In this document: positions 23,596 to 35,311 of the stretch, one piece after another
Layout: each line of letters opens with the position of its first letter
Position numbering within the stretch: position 1 is the stretch's first letter
Source of the DNA: Schistosoma mansoni
Taxonomy: Eukaryota; Platyhelminthes; Trematoda; Strigeidida; Schistosomatidae
Direction of reading: 5' to 3'
NCBI RefSeq assembly: GCF_000237925.1
Contig: NC_031502.1
Coordinates: 55,549,943-55,613,942 of the forward strand
Length of the DNA: 64,000 nt
Made by a program: the position numbers and the translations under genes
The notes under the pieces: generated by a model
Database searches by the model: none
Told to the model about the DNA's origin: nothing
What the model saw: only the letters and a program-made list of their open reading frames with translations

Positions 23596-26500
23596 AACTC
23601 CGCCTGTAGCTCCTCTGGGGGTTACTGCCGGTCCCAAGCCCGGGTAAAGGAGGAGGGTTGGGCATGGGGTTAGCGACCCCATCCCGTAGAAAATCAACTC
23701 GCTAAAAAAACGCTAACCAGAAAAATTCATTCAAACCATTCAAACTCTGCCCTGGGAGTAGAAGGAATAATTATGACATCTCATGATGAAAGCCGAGCTC
23801 CTTCGGAAGTCATGAGGCCGATGCACCTTCTTACAACCAGAGCGACAATTTTTATAGGTACATGGAATGTCCGAACAATTTGGGAGACCGGAAGAGTCTT
23901 CCAAATTGCTGCAGAAATGAGGAAATACAACCTGGAGGTTCTTGGAATCAGCGAAACACATTGGACGCAGGTCGGACAACAACGACTGTCTTCAGGAGAA
24001 CTTCTGTTATACTCCGGTCATGAAGAAGAAAATGCCCCACATACACAAGGAGTTGCATTGATGCTGTCCAGAAAAGCACAAAATGCACTTATTGGATGGG
24101 GACCTCATGGACCAAGGATCATCAAAGCCTCCTTCAGAACAAAGAGAGAGGGCATTACAATGAACGTCATCCAATGCTATGCGCCTACCAATGACTACGA
24201 TGAAGACGCTAAAGACCAATTCTACGATAGGCTGCAGTCGATCATCGAGAAGTGCCCAACCAAGGACCTGACAATTCTGATGGGAGATTTCAATGCCAAG
24301 GTTGGAAAGGACAACACTGGATACGAAGACGTCATGGGACAACATGGACTGGGAGGAAGGAACGAAAATGGTGATAGATTTGCAAACCTATGTGCCTTCA
24401 ATAAACTGGTCATAGGTGGCACCATATTCTCACACATAAACATACACAAAGCCACTTGGATTTCACCGGATCACACTACACAAAATCAAATCGACCATAT
24501 CTGCATCAACAAGAAGTTCAGGAGGACGATGGAGGATGTGAGAACCAGAAGAGGAGCTGATATAGCATCCGATCATCATTTGCTGATCGCCAAGATGAAA
24601 CTAAAACTCAAGAAGCACTGGACAATGGCGCGGACAACATCACAAAAGTTTAACACGGCCTTTCTTCGAGATGCTGACAAACTCAACAAATTCAACATAG
24701 CCCTCAGCAACAGGTTCGAGGCCTTTCATGACCTACTCAATGGAGAGGGAACCACCATAGAGAGCAGCTGGAAAGGTATCAAGGAGGCAATCGTTTCAAC
24801 ATGTCAAGAGGTTCTGGGTTACAAGAAGCATCATCACAAGGAATGGATCACTGTTGGTACACTGGATAAGATTGAAGCAAGGAGGAACAAGAAGGCAGCA
24901 ATCAATATCAGCCGAACCAGAGCGGAAAAAGCCAAGGCACGAGCCGAATACACAGAGGCAAACAAGCAAGTGAAGAGGAGCATCAGAACCGACAAACGTA
25001 AATATGTGGAAGATTTAGCGATGACAGCGGAAAAGGCTGCAAGAGAGGGAAACATGAGACAACTGTGTGATACAACAAAGAAACTTGCTGGAAATTACCG
25101 TAAGCCAGAAAGACCAGTGAAAAGCAAGGAAGGCAAAGTAATCACCGACATTGAAGAACAACGAAACAGGTGGGTAGAACACTTCAAAGAACTCTTGAAT
25201 CGACCAGCTCCACTGAACCCACCCAACATCGAAGCAGCACCCACAGACCTACCAATCGATATTGGCCCACCAACAATTGAAGAGATCAGCATGGCCATTA
25301 GACAAGTCAAGAGTGGCAAAGCAGCGGGACCAGACAACATCCCGGCAGAGGCACTGAAAGAAAATGTAACAGCAACTGCCAAGATACTACACATCCTCTT
25401 CAGTAAGATTTGGGACGAAGAACAAGTACCAACAGACTGGAAAAAAGGACTTCTGATCAAGATACCAAAGAAAGGTGATCTTAGCAAGTGCAACAACTAC
25501 AGGGGCATCACTCTCCTCTCAATACCAGGGAAAGTCTTCAACCGAGTATTGTTAAACAGGATGAAGGATTCCGTGGACGCCCAACTTCGAGATCAACAAG
25601 CTGGATTTCGTAAAGATAGATCGTGCACAGATCAAATCGCAACTCTGTGGATCATTGTGGAACAATCAATCGAATGGAATTCATCACTCTACATCAACTT
25701 CATCGACTACGAGAAGGCATTTGATAGCGTGGACAGGACGACACTATGGAGGCTTCTTCGACACTACGGCGTGCCTGAGAAGATAGTCAATATCATACGG
25801 AACTCCTATGATGGACTAAACTGCCAAATCGTCCACGGAGGACAACTCACCGAGTCGTTTAAAGTAAAGACTGGTGTAAGGCAAGGTTGCTTACTCTCAC
25901 CCTTTCTCTTTCTCCTGGTCATCGACTGGATCATGAAGACGTCAACATCTGGAGGAAATCACGGGATACAGTGGACAGGCAGGATGCAGCTTGATGATTT
26001 AGACTTCGCGGATGATCTGGCTCTTCTATCACAAACGCAACAACAAATGCAGGAGAAAACGACCAGTGTAGCAGCAGCCTCAGCAGCAGTAGGTCTCAAT
26101 ATAAACAAAGGGAAAAGCAAGACTCTCCGATACAATACAATATGCACCAATCAAATTACACTTGACGGAGAAGCTTTGGAGGATGTGGAAACCTTTACAT
26201 ATCTGGGCAGCATCATTGATGAACACGGTGGATCAGATGCAGATGTGAGGGCGCGGATCGGCAAAGCAAGAACAGCATACCTACAACTGAAAAGCATCTG
26301 GAGCTCAAAACAATTGTCAACCAACACCAAGGTTAGAATTTTCAATACAAATGGGAAGACAGTTCTACTGTATGGGGCGGAGACGTGGAGAAATACAAAA
26401 GCCATTATCCAGAAGATACAAGTGTTCATCAACAGCTGTCTACGCAAAATACTTCGGATCCGATGGCCAGACACTATCAGCAATAAGTTACTGTGGGAGA

Positions 26501-26800
26501 GAACAAACCAGATTCCAGCAGAGGAAGAAATCAGGAAGAAGCGCTGGAAGTGGATTGGGCACACCTTGAGGAAATCAGCTAATTGCGTCACAAGACAAGC
26601 CCTCACATGGAATCCTGAAGGTCAACGGAAAAGAGGAAGACCAAAGAACACATTACGCCGAGAAGTAGAGACAGACATGAGAAGAATGAACAAGAACTGG
26701 ATAGAACTAGAAAAGGAAGCCCAGGACAGAGTGGGTTGGAGAAAGCTGGTCGGCGGCCTATGCTCCATTGGGAGTAACAGGCGTAAGTAAGTAAGTAAGT
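23596..26800 (+). mobile_element. RTE-A, full-length LINE, right copy
   Basis: Same length as the left copy, intact ORF, same GTAA tail and the same 3' flank (atccttaacccta). It has no target duplication at the 5' side, so it did not arrive here by its own simple insertion. Confidence 0.93.
23773..26790 (+). CDS. RTE-clade ORF: AP endonuclease-reverse transcriptase, 1005 aa
   Basis: Same protein as the left copy. AP-endonuclease motifs (Asn32, Glu61, GDFN 171-174, SDHH 266-269) lie in the N-terminal 270 residues. The reverse transcriptase spans roughly 500-800, with FADD at 745-748 (codons start at 26005), followed by the C-terminal tail domain. It differs from the left copy at residue 498 (Gly instead of Ser) and residue 803 (Glu instead of Asp); neither falls in a catalytic motif. 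Intact from ATG to stop. Confidence 0.95.
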   Translation: MTSHDESRAPSEVMRPMHLLTTRATIFIGTWNVRTIWETGRVFQIAAEMRKYNLEVLGISETHWTQVGQQRLSSGELLLYSGHEEENAPHTQGVALMLSRKAQNALIGWGPHGPRIIKASFRTKREGITMNVIQCYAPTNDYDEDAKDQFYDRLQSIIEKCPTKDLTILMGDFNAKVGKDNTGYEDVMGQHGLGGRNENGDRFANLCAFNKLVIGGTIFSHINIHKATWISPDHTTQNQIDHICINKKFRRTMEDVRTRRGADIASDHHLLIAKMKLKLKKHWTMARTTSQKFNTAFLRDADKLNKFNIALSNRFEAFHDLLNGEGTTIESSWKGIKEAIVSTCQEVLGYKKHHHKEWITVGTLDKIEARRNKKAAINISRTRAEKAKARAEYTEANKQVKRSIRTDKRKYVEDLAMTAEKAAREGNMRQLCDTTKKLAGNYRKPERPVKSKEGKVITDIEEQRNRWVEHFKELLNRPAPLNPPNIEAAPTDLPIDIGPPTIEEISMAIRQVKSGKAAGPDNIPAEALKENVTATAKILHILFSKIWDEEQVPTDWKKGLLIKIPKKGDLSKCNNYRGITLLSIPGKVFNRVLLNRMKDSVDAQLRDQQAGFRKDRSCTDQIATLWIIVEQSIEWNSSLYINFIDYEKAFDSVDRTTLWRLLRHYGVPEKIVNIIRNSYDGLNCQIVHGGQLTESFKVKTGVRQGCLLSPFLFLLVIDWIMKTSTSGGNHGIQWTGRMQLDDLDFADDLALLSQTQQQMQEKTTSVAAASAAVGLNINKGKSKTLRYNTICTNQITLDGEALEDVETFTYLGSIIDEHGGSDADVRARIGKARTAYLQLKSIWSSKQLSTNTKVRIFNTNGKTVLLYGAETWRNTKAIIQKIQVFINSCLRKILRIRWPDTISNKLLWERTNQIPAEEEIRKKRWKWIGHTLRKSANCVTRQALTWNPEGQRKRGRPKNTLRREVETDMRRMNKNWIELEKEAQDRVGWRKLVGGLCSIGSNRRK

Positions 26801-27136
26801 ATCCTTAACCCTACACTTTAACTCTAACCTTAAACCCTAAACCATACCAATATACCAACAACATTGAAGCTGTGTGGTCGAGGCTAATAGAATTTTTGAG
26901 ACTTTATCATGGTTTCAGAGGTCGACTACTATGGAGCCATATGGATGTGTTCCTGTGCCGTATGCACAATGATTTTAGAACTTCTGAACCTATATCTGAC
27001 CTTGAGAAGTTTTGACTAATGTAAAAGAAGTGTATCCACTTTAATTCTTTGGTTTTGTATAATAAATTTTTACTGTATACAAACTGTCTTCTGATTGGCT
27101 AATATTTCTCAAGGTCATTTAAGATTCGTGCAAAGG

Positions 27137-27160
27137 TCGTCCATGTAGTTTAGTCTCGCC
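27137..27160. repeat. single TIR end of the split element (right arm)
   Basis: Mirror of the TIR at 14295-14318. The partner TIR is absent because the arm homology ends at the RTE-A 5' end. Confidence 0.5.
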
Positions 27161-27424
27161 AAAATACCTCCGAAACTTTTTATGCACAGTAATAACTACT
27201 TATAAGTAGCATGATATTAAATAATCCGTTAGTGATATGAATCAATTCAATTCTGGGAAATATCTAGAACTGTACATCATTATATTGTAAATAAAATAGA
27301 GTGATTTTTAAATAACGTAGTGTCCCCTGGTCAATGGATGATGTTCATTCTCATGAACTAACGCAAGTGGCAGGAGGGAGATTGAGCTAATTCCCACTCT
27401 GTTATAATATGGATTATAGGGAAA

Positions 27425-27747
27425 AGGGTGTTGTGAAATATCAACTCACTGAAGACAATGGTGAATGGTTGCTCAATTGAGTGGATTTGTTGAAGTTAGA
27501 CATTAACATCGTTGCATGCCAACCGGCTCAATGGTCTATCGTTTAAGTGCTCTGACGCGAGACTGATAGGTCCTGGGTTCGAATCTCGCGAGTGCGGGAT
27601 CGCAGATGTGCACTGCTAATGAGCCCCACAATAGGACGAAATGGTCGTCTAGTGCTTCCAGGTTTTCCATGGTGGTATAACTTCGATTGATTCATGATCT
27701 CAATTATATAAAATTACTAAAATCTCCATAAAAACTCCTTCTAAAAG
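27425..27747 (+). repeat. HH2 SINE (right arm)
   Basis: Mirror of 13708-14030 with the same broken core (CTAATGA). Confidence 0.75.
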
Positions 27748-28499
27748 GGTGTATTGTTGTAATATGTATGTGATGTTGCGGGAAGGAGAGAGGATTTCTG
27801 CTTGGTCTCTGTCTGGATTGTCTCTAGGTAAAACCATTAGGTCTAGCAAGGACGGGTCAGAGCATGGACCATAAACTGTGCCGTAATCAATGCATAGGGG
27901 TAGACACCTTACTTATTTACGGTATGAACATGAAGGAACATATCACCTATAACGCATATTTTCAAGCTGATTTGAGCACTCGGTATTCATTCAGTGATCG
28001 AAGCTGCCAGGCTATGACCTGAGGTGGTCACATATTTACCTATATGTATATAATGCAGGTTTTGACTTATGCTCTCTCTATATATGTATGTAACTTGTAC
28101 TTGCGAGCGAAAATATCAATGCCTATGTGTATATCACTAAAGCCCTGATATGTACATTTTAGCATTTAAATTTGCAGCATAGTTGCACGTTCTCCATAGG
28201 CGCATTCACTGATAGCTCATCAGTGCTTTTGGATTAAATACAAGTTTCCGAATATAGTAGAAATGTGGGACTGTACTAAGGGCAGACCGTATAGTTTCAG
28301 TCTATTTCACCCGCGGTAAACCGTAATGGATCCATCTCCACATTTAAATGTAAGCGAACTATAGTGAATTCACCTGCTTGTATATACAAAACAGACTGTT
28401 AATGTTTCCGTTTGTTTCAATAGTATGGTTGAATCGAAATGTCCTATCCCGTGCTTAACACTTTGCAACCATACATTTCGTAACTAAGGCTCCTTTCTT

Positions 28500-29231
28500 T
28501 GAACCTCGATGAACCAATAGACTTTCTTCGTTGATGAGGTGAGGAACTAATGATAATAAACAACAATAATAATGAACATGACTGCAACCACAGAAGGAAC
28601 TACCTGTGTTATGACCACTCTTCAAGAAAAAGTCTTATAAATCCTTAAATAGAAAAGCAACGTCATGGTCAAACTAACTAACTGGTGGCCACATTGCAAC
28701 TTGATCAATAGCATTCGATCAGCACTAAGAAGGACTTGACGCGCATGACATTGATCACCACCCAGTGATCAATCAATTGTGATAACTCAGGGTTAATGTT
28801 TTCTGATGACTATGTTGCCTGGAAAGTACTCATAATGAGCATCAGTTTCCACTCAAAAGACTAGATACCCCTCGCATGTAATTGCCAACTAGCATAAAAC
28901 CTAAATCACACAAGACTTCCTACTAATTACCTCAAATCAAACAACTACAAAGTATAGTTTGAAGGAACAACTGTGAGAACACCTATATGAATCGATAGTT
29001 CATGGAGTGCAGTAATACACAAATCATCCAATCAATAAAAGTTGATTTTAATGATTAATGAATGCAAGAAGAAACCGTTGAAATTCGATTTCATTTCAAT
29101 AAATGGATCTCTAATATGGTAGGCAATTATCATACGATATTGATTGTTCTAATTTAAACAATGTGATTAATATATTGCTTTGTTTTGTAGTCATATCTAA
29201 TTACTTCGTTCACTTAAATTAGATTATAGAT
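28500..29231. other. right-arm DNA opposite the gap, nothing recognised
   Basis: No gene or repeat seen. If the duplication is real, its reverse complement should lie in the 12756-12955 gap. Confidence 0.4.
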
Positions 29232-29568
29232 CAATAGATCCGCCTTTGGCCCCTCCGTGGGCTACTGCCGGTCCCAAGCTCGGACAAAGGAGGAGGGTTG
29301 GGAATGAGGTTAGCGACCCCATTTCACAGAAAACAAACCCGCTAAAAAACGCTAATCAGAAAAAATAATTCAAACCACTTAAACTCTGCCTTAGGAGTCA
29401 AAAGGTCTTCATTTAAAGGAGTTATGATGCCTCATGATGAAAGCCCAGTTCATTCGGAAGTCACCTGGCCGATGCTTCTTCTGACAACCAGAGCAACCAT
29501 TTATTTAGGTACATGGAATGCTCGTACAATGTGAGAGACCGGGAGAGTCTTCCGAATTGCTGCAGATC
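29232..29568 (+). mobile_element. RTE-A 5' fragment
   Basis: 5' UTR (gctactgccggtcccaagc) and the first about 50 codons of the endonuclease region, with a stop. It ends abruptly at attgctgcagat. Confidence 0.8.
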
Positions 29569-29709
29569 GGTTTGTTAAATCGGCAAAAATGACATCATCA
29601 GTTTTTCTGATTTCATACCTTAAACAAAATTTTAAAATAGTTACAATTTAATTGATCAGCGTCATATTCACAACCTTCAATTATTATTATGAGAATAATT
29701 AGAGTAAGA

Positions 29710-30125
29710 ATACGTGACAAGGAAGGAAGGTCGAAGGATACACTACATCGAGCATTGGAAGCAGACAAGAAAAGGATGAATAGCAGTTGGATAGGATTGC
29801 TCAGGATAGAGGGGGTTGGAGAATGATGGTCGGCGGCCTATGCTTCTTACTTACTTACTTACGCCTGATACTCCCAATGAAACATAGGCCGCCGACCAGT
29901 ATTCGCCAACCCACTCTGTCTTGGGCCTCCCTTTCTAGTTCTATCCAATGTTTGTTCATTCGTCTCATGTCTGTTTCCATTTCTCGGCGTAATGTGTTCT
30001 TTGATCTTCCTCTTCTCCTTTGGTCTTCAAAATTCCATGTGAGTGCCTGCCTTTTGACGCAGTTGGGTGATTCCCTCAATGTGTGTCCTTGCTCCTTAGT
30101 GAGACGTAACAGGTGTGAATAAGTA
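29710..30125. mobile_element. nested head-to-head RTE-A 3' ends
   Basis: A plus-strand 3' end (29710-29848) is interrupted by a younger minus-strand 3' end (29849-about 30092). The plus copy seems to resume at about 30093 with gctcc...gtaacaggtg. The minus piece encodes a 92-codon open C-terminal stretch ([17 protein letters not shown]). Confidence 0.7.
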
Positions 30126-30523
30126 TATGACAAGGATGGAATAATATTAACTAACTAATCGTTCGTTTGATAAATATTTGATGAATTTAAGATGAAACCT
30201 GATATTACCACACAAATAAAATTTATTCGAAAATTCTTATTGTTAATTGTATGATCAATTTACACTGGATATATCTCTGAATTGGAAACTGATTGGTGAT
30301 GAATACGATTCCCAACCTCATTCCACACACACACACACAGAAACACATGTACATCCTAGTCTATTCTCATCAAATATTAAAATGTAATATTCACAATAAT
30401 ACTGAACTCAATCGAGATCGTCGAATGAAGTCGTCAATTGATAATATATAATTAAATCACGTGACCAATTCACTGATCGAATTAATTGATCGTGTTCCTA
30501 TCCTCCACCACACTTCACCTCAC

Positions 30524-30989
30524 CCCACCCCATCATCACTCCACCCCTTCACATTCTCTAAATATTATTGTTATTATCATTATAACGTTGGAGATTAAGA
30601 ATTCGATTACGTAACGAATGATTTCCTTATTCATTGGATTAATGAATGATCATTGTTGACATTTCATCAGATCTAATTATATACAGAAGAAATTTGTTAG
30701 AAAATAGAAATATTGGTAATCAGCTTATTGCATTGTGTATTGGTGAATGTGAATTCTGTTGAGATTCCCTCATGGGATAGATGCTGATGATGGTGTGTGA
30801 TGATGATGACTTTTTGTGATTGTATTGAAGACTTAAATGTGTTCCACTTGTGTGTCTTCGGTTAATGTGTATGCAGAGCTTACTAGTTATGTTGAGATGG
30901 AATTTAGAATGAATATCCACTTGTCATTGATCTCAATATTTTCATTCCCATGTGACTAGTCAGTAGTGTCATAATCTGTTCTTTATAGT
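30524..30989. repeat. outer right arm of the inverted duplication
   Basis: Mirror of about 12200-12665. Confidence 0.8.
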
Positions 30990-31035
30990 TTATGAAGATT
31001 TAAGTGACATTATGGAGGAATAACAAACTTATCAG

Positions 31036-31220
31036 TAGGGGTTTTGTGGAGATTTAGTATTCTCATAGTTGAAAGCGTGAGTCAATTGAAGCTACACCAC
31101 CATGGAAAACCTGAAAGCACTGGATGGCCGTTTCATCTTATTATGGGACTTCTCAGCAGTGCGCATCCAAGATCCCGCACCTGTGAGATTTGAACCCAGG
31201 AGCTAACAAACTCCCATACT
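31036..31220 (-). repeat. HH2 SINE 3' half
   Basis: Tail, hammerhead (CTGAGAAGTCCC on the minus strand, one core change) and B-box-like part; 5' truncated. Confidence 0.65.
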
Positions 31221-31807
31221 TAGGAAGTAAGTCTTAGAAGTACAAAGATAGGAAGTTTAAATATATAATCTGATAAATGATGCTTAATTTTCAAGATTTT
31301 TTTATTTTGACTGAATTTCTCTATAATTACATTACAATTAGCAATTAAAATATGCTCATTACATTTAGGCTCTCTATTAGAAGTGCTAAGGAACTATGAT
31401 GGTTTCAGGAAAATATGATGTACCGAAATCGGTGTTTGAAATATCACTGTCACCTGGTTGCCTGAATAAAACGTTAAACTTCTATTAGAAAAGGTGTTTG
31501 ACAGACTAATAGTAATCAGTATTAGAGGTTGCGAAGATCATTGGACTTTATTGTAACGATGATCAAACAGAAACTAGACAACGATTGGAAACCTGTAAAC
31601 AATGGACAGTAGTTTCATCCTAGTGTTGGACACTTCAGTAGTATACCTTTACAACATCTATGACTGGTAACAGAACTTAGAACCAATAATGTTACACATG
31701 AAAGTCTAATCTCTAGATTACTGAACCAGGATCCAATAAAATAAAAGTCTGATTTTACAGCTTTTAGTCCAGCTATAAGACTAAATTGCTATCCAATGAT
31801 TTCAGCT
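31221..31807. other. spacer, nothing firm
   Basis: AT-rich. A tRNA-like remnant may lie near 31650-31740. Confidence 0.3.
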
Positions 31808-32092
31808 TTTCAATAGTTTTACATAGTCAATTGAAGCTAGACCACCATGGAAAACCTGGAAGCATTGGACGGCCGTTTCGTCCCATCATGGGACTCCTAA
31901 GCAGTGCGCATCCATGATCCATCCTCACGAGATTCGAACACAGGACCTACCAGTCTCACGCCAGAGCACCTAACCGATAGACCACAAAGCCGGCCGGTAT
32001 CCAATGATGTTAATGTCTAACTTCAATCAATTCACGATGTTTGAGCAACCGTTTACAAATTGTCCTCAGTGAGTTGATATCTCTACAACAGT
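31808..32092 (-). repeat. HH2 SINE
   Basis: Full tRNA-like and tail parts. The minus-strand core reads CTTAGGAGTCCC with GAAACGGCCGTCC, so there is one change in the CTGANGA segment. Confidence 0.7.
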
Positions 32093-32167
32093 TGTTTAGC
32101 TTAAATCAATTCGTAATCTTGGTAAAACTAACAATAATATGTCATACGCTTTGTATTGTTTGGTTGA

Positions 32168-32202
32168 TTCTATTGCTAGCCACTATCCATCTTTGCTTAA
32201 TA
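32168..32202 (+). repeat. HH1 tail scrap
   Basis: Only the segment downstream of the ribozyme cleavage site is present (tgctagccactatccatctt). Confidence 0.5.
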
Positions 32203-32659
32203 TGTTATACGATCCATACGTTTTAAAAATTGTGAACTAATTATATCGAGAATAAATACATTGGGTTGATTGGAATAATCCATGTTACCGTCACTAAGAC
32301 AAAGTTGCTTGATAATATAGAAAAAATCATACTCTGATACTTCATTTGCAAAATGTTCATTGATTGTCTCAGACTTCATTATTCCTGGATTTTCACATCA
32401 ATTGCTTTCTGCTTCTTTTCTTCCCTTTTCGATCTTCTCAATCTTCTGCTGTCAGATATTCTATTCCTGACTCATGATATATACTACTTATGTCAATATA
32501 AGTAGCCCATACCACAATTCAATTAGTTCATAATGAAATTAAAGACTTTCAATGACTCTTTTTGAAATGATATCATTAAGTCAACTGGTCAATACAGATC
32601 TCTTAAGATTCATTCATTTACTTGGATTATCAATAAACTCTGAAGATGAATGTTGTCTA

Positions 32660-32970
32660 TTACTTAATCTAGACCAGTAGAGCTAATCCGTATCAGATAG
32701 GGACAGATATCTACTTCAAACAATGGAAGATGATCGCTCAATTTTGTCGATTGATTGAAGTTAGACATTAAAACCGTTGGATGATGACTCAATGATCTAG
32801 AGGTTAAGCGTTCAGATGCGAGGCTGAAGGTTCTGGGTTCGAGTTCTATTAGTACGTCATGAGTAAGAACTTCTGAAGAGTCTCATAATAGTATGAAACG
32901 GTCATCCAACGCTTCGAGGTTTCCAATGGTGGTTTAACATCGATCGATTCATGATCTCAATATAAAAAAA
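32660..32970 (+). repeat. HH2 SINE, diverged
   Basis: Recognisable leader, gggttcgagttc box B and tail. The hammerhead core reads CTGAAGAGTCTC...GAAACGGTCATC. The CTGANGA consensus and GAAA are kept, but stem II is weak. Confidence 0.6.
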
Positions 32971-33246
32971 ACAATATTTGTAAAGAGTCAAACTATTTAA
33001 AAATGTAAACATTTCTTTATACATTTATATTTAGTAATATCCACTTGTGTACACATAATAACTATGTAAACATGTACTTGTCTTTGAAACAAAGTCATTC
33101 TTTGTTTTATTGAAGTCTAAGAATAAACATTGAAAGAGCTTACACGTACTTACTTTCATTTTTCTAGTACAAACATCTTCCTCTCTTAACAGGTATTTAA
33201 AGTGACTAAATGTCTAAGTACATGTTGATGAATTAACTATTATTAT

Positions 33247-33562
33247 CAGAAGGGGTTTTATGAAGATTTCGGTAATTTTATTGAGTCGACTGAAGCTAGA
33301 CCACCATGGAAAACCTGCAAGCACTGGACTGCCGTTTCATCCTATTATGGGACTCCTCAGCAGTGTGCATCAACACCGTTGGATGCCGGCTCAGTGGTCT
33401 ATCGGTTAAATGCTTTGGCGCGAGACTCGTAGGTCCTGGGTTCGAATTTCTCAAGGCGGGATCGTGGATGCGCACTACTGAGGAGTCCCACAATAGGTTC
33501 GGGGTTTTCTATGGTGGTCTAGCTTTAATTGACTCATGATCTCAACTCTATAAAATTAACCA
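33247..33562. repeat. HH2 fold-back: minus hammerhead half then plus copy
   Basis: 33247-33370 is a minus-strand tail and hammerhead with an intact core (CTGAGGA, GAAA, GTC). From 33371 a plus-strand tRNA-like part and tail follow, whose own hammerhead has lost the GAAA side. Confidence 0.7.
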
Positions 33563-34091
33563 TTATGTTTACAAGTGTGGTTTATAGCTTCAATTTTCTT
33601 TGTACATAATTCACAATCAAAGTTTTGTAGGTTAATGACTGTCTAAACTCAGTATCTAAGTAAATTACGTGTTGGGTATGAGTTTTAGTATAAACGACAG
33701 CTGACATGTTCCAAACAGAACATAGATCAAGTCCTGGATGCCGCTGCATCATGAACTGACTCTAGTTAGATAAATAATGGTAAAGATGTTTTGTCTTAAT
33801 GCAGGACTCTTTAGTAATGCATAACGACGACTATCCTAGGTATAAAAATCATGCTTTTCTGATCTCAATGTCAGCGCTTTTCTTTAAAGTAATATATTGA
33901 CATCCAGTGTTTTAGATTTTCAACTTCAGTCATTTTGCGATTTTACATTATCGACGATAACTGTCTAACATGTGACATTATTTAAGTCTAATGGTGATGA
34001 CTTTTTATTGTCTTATTATCAAATGTTATGCTGTTGTCAATTTTCTTCTCCTTAAAATTGTGATCCAGTATCTTGAGTACACATAAGTGAA

Positions 34092-34275
34092 ATTTTGATG
34101 GAGTTTTGTTCTCTGGGCTGGGTGGTTTGATCGTGAATATTTAATTGTTATCCTGAACGTCATCATCAACACATTTCATTTCTACCTGAAGTTTGTGCTG
34201 ATGATGACGTTCAGAATAACGATGAAAGATCCATGACCATACCGTCCAGCCCATAGAACAAAATTCCATCAAAAT
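34092..34275. repeat. long imperfect palindrome
   Basis: Two 81-nt arms (34092-34172 and 34195-34275) around a 22-nt loop. Arm landmarks are attttgatgga/tccatcaaaat and gaacgtcatcatcaacac/gtgctgatgatgacgttc. No TSD seen. Confidence 0.7.
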
Positions 34276-34436
34276 AATCCACCTGAACTACAAATCTTCT
34301 CCAGCATCTCAAGTGAAATTTCATCTTTTTTAGAAGTTAAGCAGTTTAACAGCTATGAGTGGAAGATATCCTTCTCTCCACGAGATCTAGTCTACTTAGG
34401 TTCGATCCCTTATATGTTTGAGATTACTATAATTTT

Positions 34437-34550
34437 CTGGTTAGCGTTTTTCTAGCGAGTTGGTTTTCTACGGGATGAGGTCGCTAACCCCATGCTCAAA
34501 CCTCCTCCTTTACCCGGGCTTGGGACCAGCAGTAGACCCCGGAGGAGCTT
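34437..34550 (-). mobile_element. RTE-A solo 5' UTR piece
   Basis: Minus-oriented first about 110 nt of RTE-A ending at CTGGTTAGCG. No 3' part is attached. An 8-bp repeat gattacta flanks it loosely at 34422 and 34560. Confidence 0.75.
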
Positions 34551-34707
34551 AAGCATTAGGATTACTAGCTACTGACAAATCTAGAACTAAGAGGAGAATG
34601 TTTTCAAAGCTTTCTGATATACAATAGTCCCCTTTTAGCTAATATCAGTTCTTAATAAGCAATTAACTCAGTCATCATCGTTCGGTGTTTGTTGTATATC
34701 TTCAAAT

Positions 34708-35010
34708 CAGAAGGGATTTGTGGAGATTTCAGTATTTTCATAGTTGAAATCACGAGTAAATTGAAGCTAGACCACCAAGTAAAACCTGGAAGTTAGACAT
34801 TAACATAGTTTGATGCCGGCTGACTCTGTGGTCTATCGGTTAAGTGATCTGGCGCGAGACTGGTAGCTCTTGGGTTCGAATCTCGCGAATGCGGGATAGT
34901 GGACGCGCACTGCTGAGGAGTCCCATAATAAGACGAAACGGTCGTCCAGTGCTTCCAGGTTTTTCATGGTGGTCTAACTTCAATTGATTCATGATTTCAA
35001 CCATGTATAT
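34708..35010. repeat. HH2 SINE with inverted tail, intact hammerhead
   Basis: 34708-34790 is the inverted HH2 3' end, including its terminal atcagaagg. The plus copy follows. Core: CTGAGGA 34913-34919, GAAA 34935-34938, GTC 34944-34946; stem I GCACTG (34907-34912) pairs perfectly with CAGTGC (34947-34952). Confidence 0.8.
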
Positions 35011-35311
35011 CTTTAAAACAAAATGTAATTTTCACATTACATAACAGAAAGATAATATATCGAATGATAAATTTTATGTTTTTTAATGACATTAACTACA
35101 GGGTAAGAATATGTGTATGGGTGATAGAAAGTTAAGTTATTGATTTGTAATGCCATGTGTACATGTGACTATTAAAGATTGTACTATAAAGATTAGATCG
35201 AAACTAAACTATATAGTTTAATAAACTTCTTCATGTCATATGAAAAGTAAAGAAAGCGAATTCTCAATAAAGAAAATTTTCTTTATACAAAAAGTACTTA
35301 CATAGATTTTT

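Larger units (their letters stand above)
23596..28499. repeat. inner right arm of the inverted duplication
   Basis: Reverse complement of 12956-17859. Homology begins exactly at the first base of RTE-A (AACTCCGCC); the sequence before it (tgattttacatat) has no match in the left arm. Confidence 0.93.

Noticed and set aside
30320-30345. CRISPR-like or satellite array
   Set aside because: Only a short CA repeat; eukaryotic context and no spaced repeats anywhere in the window.
32041-32379. Short open frames of 60-61 codons
   Set aside because: AT-rich chance frames over SINE and spacer; no motif.
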